Assembly (NCBI RefSeq): GCF_030867145.1
Contig: NC_134434.1
Span: 9,238,001 to 9,302,000, forward strand
Direction of reading: 5' to 3'
DNA: 64,000 bases
DNA from: Opisthocomus hoazin
Taxonomy: Eukaryota > Chordata > Aves > Opisthocomiformes > Opisthocomidae
In this document: positions 58,451-64,000 of the stretch, one piece after another
Layout: the number at the start of each line of letters is the position of its first letter
Position numbering within the stretch: the first letter of the stretch is position 1
Made by a program: the position numbers and the translations under genes
The notes under the pieces: generated by a model
What the model was told of the DNA's origin: nothing
Databases searched by the model: none
Seen by the model: only the letters and a program-made list of their open reading frames with translations

Positions 58451-61400
58451 TGAGAGATTATGAAATCAGTCTTCCCAAGCTATAGCATAATATTCCTGAT
58501 GAGCCAAGGGCTACCTGTTCGAGAGATAACTCTAAGGAATAAGGCTAGGAAACAGAAAATGGATAACCAGAAACTTGTGTTGACAGAGGATTTGAACCTG
58601 CAAAATTTTGAACTGGCACTTATGTGCGTGCTTGGCTGTATGCATGAGTGACCCCGACTTCAGTGGGACTATTTGTGGCCTGTTTCAGCAAACTGTCCTG
58701 CTGGGCACTTGGGATTAGGTGGGAACACCCTGTGAGCATGCTTCTTCCTTGACGCACGTGCTCTGCTGTTGTGCTGAATTGTGGCTAGACTGCTGAGCAC
58801 TCCTGCGAGGTGAGATTATGGATAGCAGAGCAGGGGTGGGAAGGAAACTAGCTCACTGATCAAGATGTTCCAAAGTATGTCTTCAAGGCAGGTCTGAGTC
58901 AACACTTTGAGATAATGTTGTCAGACTAAATGATAACACAAAATATTCTGACAACCTACTTGGTCTGGAAACTGTCTGTTCCTTGGCAGTGATTTCTGAT
59001 TAAACCGGCGGCTCTAGTTGCCAACAGCCCAGTGCGACCCACTGTGACTCAAGCCATTGACTCCTGTTGTTTGGCATAAAACATTCAAATATTTAAATTA
59101 AATAAATTCAAGTGAAAGATAGAAACAATCTTTTTATTTGGAAAAACAATCTACTCTATAGTTTTGTTAAGGAACTCTGAGATCCACCTTAACCACAGAC
59201 AGCAGTGAGGAAGCTCACATATACATGCCACAAAATAAAATATGTAAGAGAAGATTTTTGATACAGGTACCCTCCATCTACAGTTTGCAATTATATCTGA
59301 CCTTTTAAGATAATCCGGGTGCAGAAAAGGTGCTTGAATACATCACACCAAAGATGAGCTTCGTAGATACTTCCTAGTTTCCTAAGAGCTCTGCTCTTTG
59401 CAGTAAAGAGCAATCAGGTTAATCAAAATAACAGAGAAAGAGGAAAATATATGCAGGAAATTCTCTGCTGGCTCACCCAAGTATACAGATTGCATGCACT
59501 ACTTTCCTGGTAAAGTCTTGCAGACTTTAAGGGCAGAGACCTAAGACACTGAGCAATCTTACTGGTGTCTGTGCAACTGTTCACATACTTAGTGAAAAGC
59601 ACATACTAAACATGTTGCTGATCTTTTACTTTATGTTTTCTTTCCTCTCCTGTCTGTCTTCTATTCCTATGTCAGTCTCTTCTGTTTCTTTTGCTACCAA
59701 TAGCCCTACTTTGAGGCCCGTGGCAGGATTTATGTTCTGTCGCTCTTGTAGGGACAGCAGTCTTTCCAGTGACTGTTGTCATACACCTTTCTGCCCTTAA
59801 ATCTTTCCTATTTAGTGTAGGTTCAGAATTCTTTGTGAAGTTCCTGTCTTCTGTGGGATTTCAGAGGGAGCTCAGACCCTGGAGTTCAAACGTGTAAACA
59901 GCTTTGTTTATCCAGACCTGAAAAAACACCTCCACCATCTAGACAGCATCCTAGAATAGGGGCCTTATCTGCATATCGGATAATCTGTGCATTGGGAAGA
60001 AAAGGGTATATGCAATTCCATCAAGCTGAATTACAGTAGGAGATTAACAATAGAATAAACAGGATCCCATTCACTACATGAAGCTCTGTCAACATATTTT
60101 GACAGTTTCTTGCAGTGATGGATTAGTCAGCACAACAGCATGTTATGTGAAAGTGTTATATCTGTATCTGGCAGGAAAATGGCCATATTACCTGTAGCTC
60201 TCATGACTCTTGCTGTCTTTAAATAGCGTTTTCTTATATGCTTTTTCACATATTCTTCCTAAATCATAGATGGCGTGTTGTCAGAAGCTAGAGCTCCTGT
60301 TATAAAAAGACTGACCATACATTACTGAAGTGGACATAGAGTTGCTTTTCCATTTCACTGTCTGATCAGAGTGTTTGTGAACAGAGCTTGACCAATTGCC
60401 TGGAAACGAGCCTATAATGTTAAAAGCATGGTGTGGTCATCCGCCAGAGTCTTCCCTATTGCTCTTTATGAGTATGTTGCTCATGCCAAAGAGAGAAAAC
60501 ACGACACTGTATGAAGTCAGACCATATGCTACATTTCAGTTCAGGGTTAGATTCGTGTTTGTTTTCCATGGAAAAGCTGAGCATGTATGATTGTGGTTGT
60601 GTGACACAATCTAGTCCATCAGCACACAAAAGTCAGGTGGTGAAGTTTTGATATACCTGAGCGTTGGCTTGTTCTGCATGGGCTCCTCTCTGAATCCTAG
60701 ACAAGTCTACCAGACTATTGAGGTGGCCAGTAGGAAATTTCCTCAAACAAATGGAAATAATAATGAAATTGAAAAATCTTGCACCTGTCTGCACCTTTAT
60801 GGAGCTGTATTGACTTTAGAAGGGCTCCCTGTGTCTGCAGAGGATGGGTAGATCAGAGCCTAACTTATTTGCTACAAATACCTTGAAAAGGAGAAGAGGA
60901 TCAGCTGTGTATTTAGAAGAGCATCCTTTACCAAGGGCGATGGTGGTTAGAACAGAACTAAAAATAGGTGCAAAGAAAATTAATAAGCCTCAGAATCATT
61001 GGGATAGAGTGGAAGAGAATAAGGTACCTTTCCTGGTATCTGTTCAGCATTTTTAAAATTGACTTGGATTTTAAAATTGTGACACAGGCTCAGCAAACAA
61101 TCAGTCCTGACACTTTCAAATCAGCTAAAAGGCACTCAGCAAAAACGCTAATGGATGAGTTGTAGTGAACACAGAGGGAGAATGATGGAAATACTGTCTT
61201 GAAGAGTATCAGCAGATTTCTCTTCAGTACCAAATGCAAAAGATTAACAAGTAGTGGCTGAACACACATGTGATGACTGCATTTATTGTAAATGTCTTTC
61301 TGCAGTGTTCATGTTTTCTTACCAGTGACAACTGTAATATCTACCAACTGCTTAATCCCAGATCTTCTTATTCCTTCTTTAATTTCTTGCTCAGGAAGAA

Positions 61401-64000
61401 CAAAAACTTACTCCTAGCTCAAGTCTGCATGTTACAGAAAGAGTAGATGTGTCTGTGGAAGTGAAGGAAGATACAGTTCTGACTGTATGAAAGATTCACA
61501 ATTTTATCTGAACTGGGCTCAGCCAAACAAGGACCAAAATGCCTGTGAGCTCTGAATTAAATCTCCAATGCAAACTGAGCACTTGTTTAAATCTTTGCAG
61601 TGTTTTTGTCCTTGTAGTAAGATTTCACTGATCTTTTCAAACAAAAACAAAGATTTTTCATCTTAGACTGACTATCTTTGGTCTTCACTGTTGAAAATCC
61701 CAGAAGCTTCATATTCTGTTTTTTATCGGCATAGAAGAGATAACAACAGGGAGAACCTGTCTGTCCTCTGACACTATTGAAAACACTGGGAACATGAATA
61801 AAAGAAAACAAAGGCTTTAGTGACCTCGTGGAAAACTACCTGGAAAAATTTAGAACTTCTCTTTGCATGTTATCAGATGAGCAAATTCTGTTTAGGATTT
61901 TTATTCCCTTAGATTGAAGGACACTTCAAGGGTCTAACTGTGTTCTCTATTACTCTAGCATTCGTGTAACTGTTTGAGCTTTAGTGAAATTCTGATTGAT
62001 GCCACTCTGAGATTGGAACAGGGTCTGTAATGGTTCTGTTAGAGTAAAAGGAGCTGTACCACTTTATGCTTAAAACTCAGGAGCCCTGTTCCCAAAGCAG
62101 TTATATAACGCTTATGCAGAAGAAACAAGCAGATGATTCATAGATTCTGTTTTAAATATTTACAGGTCTCTTTATCTTCTTAGAGATGCAGGTATGAACA
62201 GCTGTTGTAGAAAAACTGCGCAAGCGCTCTGCCTGACCAGGAATTTCCCATTTTTTGCGCAGGAGACAGCCAAAGGGGTGGATGCCAGCCCAGCTGAGAG
62301 CAGCTGTGCTGTGCAAAAGTCCTTAAGCAGCTGGGTCCAGCCTCACAGCCCTGCGCAGAAAGAAGCAGCATGTGTCAGCCATCCTTTGGAAACCTTTAGT
62401 GATCAGTATCATTTTGTCACGTTCTGATCTACCTCCTCCCTGGCTATGGGTCCAGAGCTTCACTTCATTCACACTCTTGCTTTTCTGGCTATGCATGAAA
62501 GTGGCAGAGCCAAAGGACAGCATCTCCAAGGAACATCTTCCCAGATATGCCCAGAGTGCTTTCTCCCATCCTTTGTGAACTCCAGACACACCCTGCTAAA
62601 CATGGAATTTGGACTCCAGTGCCAGGGGTGGAAGGCTGATGAACTGCCATACTAACATCACTTCTGGAAGAGCTTTTCTGTGCACATTGCAGGTCACTGG
62701 CTGTCCACAGATTTCTAGACGTAAAAATCAGAATATGCTTCTCTGGGCTGCAGTGGAGAGTGGGAGCTGGTGTGATCAGCTGTTCTGGTGGATGAGTGGG
62801 AGCAGTACCATCTGGTTAAGGGACAGTGACAGACAGGTATGATCTGCCCTTGCTCACCCAGTATGCAGACTACATCAGCAGTCCAGTGCTTTAGAAATAT
62901 ACCGTACTTCTAAAGCTCTGTCTTTTTTTTTTTCCACTTCTGAGAGTAAATATTTTACATTGGTTCCATTATTTTAGTGCCAGTGATCCCTGTTTGTGCT
63001 CAGCTTTGGTGGCCCACACTGAAAGTCTTTTCCCGCATTCCAAATGTTTCCTGGTGAGTTATGTGCATAGGATTTGCTGTTGCCTTTTTTGTGCTGTCAG
63101 AATTTGAACTTGCTGGCTGTATGCTATGTGCTAGGTGGTGATTCTTTGGCATATTTCCTTTCTTCTTTTGGCAGGTCCTGAGTTTGTTCCATTCTCTTTA
63201 TGAAGTGAAGAGAAAAATGCTAAGCAGAATTTGCAGTAACTTTCTCTTTTATTTAATCAGTGTTCTATCTTGACATTGTCTAGTGTGTAAATTTTGTCCT
63301 TTTGAAGATCAGGACTAGTTGATGTATGGTAGCTTTGTCATGGGGCTGCACTGGCTGTAGATACCTATCTGCTCAGCAATTGGTATGTAACACAAGTTTA
63401 GTTCTGGGGTGGGGAAGTGGAACCAGTATTACAATTTACTGAGAGTATCTGATAAATTGTTATGTTCAACAGTAATGTGAAGTGTGATGTTTTATTGCTG
63501 CCACCTGACCCTCTGAATATTGCATTCCCTTCGGGTTCTTACACTTCACCCTTTATTATTTGCTCTGAGCACGCCATGAGTTTGCAATATCCTGTGCCTC
63601 TGCTTCCCTGTCTTATTTCCAAAAGCTCTGAAGGGCAGAATGCACATCAGTGCTGAGCCCATACCCAGGGCACATGGCTTGCACTGGGCAGTCCTGATGC
63701 TGCCTGTGGATGTTGGTCTAATGTTTTGGATAAGTATGAGACGTTAATCTGCCATGCAGTGTGATACTCTGGAGAGCCACTGTTGAGCACTCAGTGAAAT
63801 CAGAGTTCACAGGGACGTTTCAGGAGCCTGCGAAATGACAGCACAGATCTGGTAAGCTGCAAGAGCCGAGATAGTGTTTGTATGCCATGCTGAGATGAAA
63901 TTAAACCAAATTGTGTAATGCCAGCATTTCTGACTGCATGATTTGAAGCTTCTGTGTGTGCTTGAACATGTTTTCTTGTGACTGGAGTACCACAGAGACC

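Larger units (their letters stand above)
41733..64000 (+). other. RAB11FIP4 intron 1 (start only)
   Basis: The donor GTGAGT is at 41733. I looked for the expected next exon (a conserved region with KYLDP) and saw none, so the intron appears to continue past the window end. Mammalian RAB11FIP4 also has a very long first intron. Contents recognised: GC-rich minisatellite, a (GT)n tract, CR1 at 56571-57115 and a weak CR1 at about 58365. From 42.7 kb on the sequence is AT-rich. Confidence 0.6.

Overview
The window is bird nuclear DNA. It contains CR1 LINE fragments of the avian type, short introns with GT-AG borders, CpG-rich promoters, and four protein-coding genes whose reconstructed proteins match vertebrate families along their length. 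The species cannot be fixed from sequence alone. I saw no prokaryotic, CRISPR or plasmid features and no intact viral genes.

Layout. (1) 2734-9838, minus strand: TRIM25, the interferon-linked E3 ubiquitin/ISG15 ligase. Nine coding exons join without a phase conflict into 632 codons (RING, two B-boxes, coiled coil, basic linker, PRY-SPRY). (2) 9841-11662: TRIM25 promoter CpG island, then two plus-oriented CR1 fragments. (3) 14708-20033, minus strand: COIL (coilin), seven exons, 606 codons. (4) 20034-20193: a 160-bp GC-rich interval shared head-to-head by COIL and SCPEP1. (5) 20194-31223, plus strand: SCPEP1, a secreted or lysosomal serine carboxypeptidase, 13 exons, 441 codons, complete Ser-Asp-His triad, with its 3' UTR running to about 32.6 kb. 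(6) 32.6-41.0 kb: intergenic, no gene recognised. (7) 41598-41732, plus strand: first coding exon of RAB11FIP4 in a CpG island. From 41733 to the window end I read its very large first intron; no second exon was found.

The genes are not one pathway. TRIM25 serves antiviral signalling, COIL organises Cajal bodies, SCPEP1 is a protease and RAB11FIP4 acts in Rab11/Arf recycling. TRIM25-COIL-SCPEP1 is a block also found in human 17q22, whereas RAB11FIP4 lies elsewhere on human chromosome 17 (17q11.2), so the right-hand junction marks a rearrangement between lineages.

I did not find convincing evidence of a wholly new biological system. The best leads are a compact immune-type motif cluster just upstream of the TRIM25 start codon (two 13-bp direct repeats with IRF cores, a kappaB site overlapping a STAT GAS site), a 13-codon uORF ending 8 nt before the RAB11FIP4 start, competing 3' splice sites before the TRIM25 PRY-SPRY exon, and a Glu/Gly repeat insert between the TRIM25 RING and B-box.
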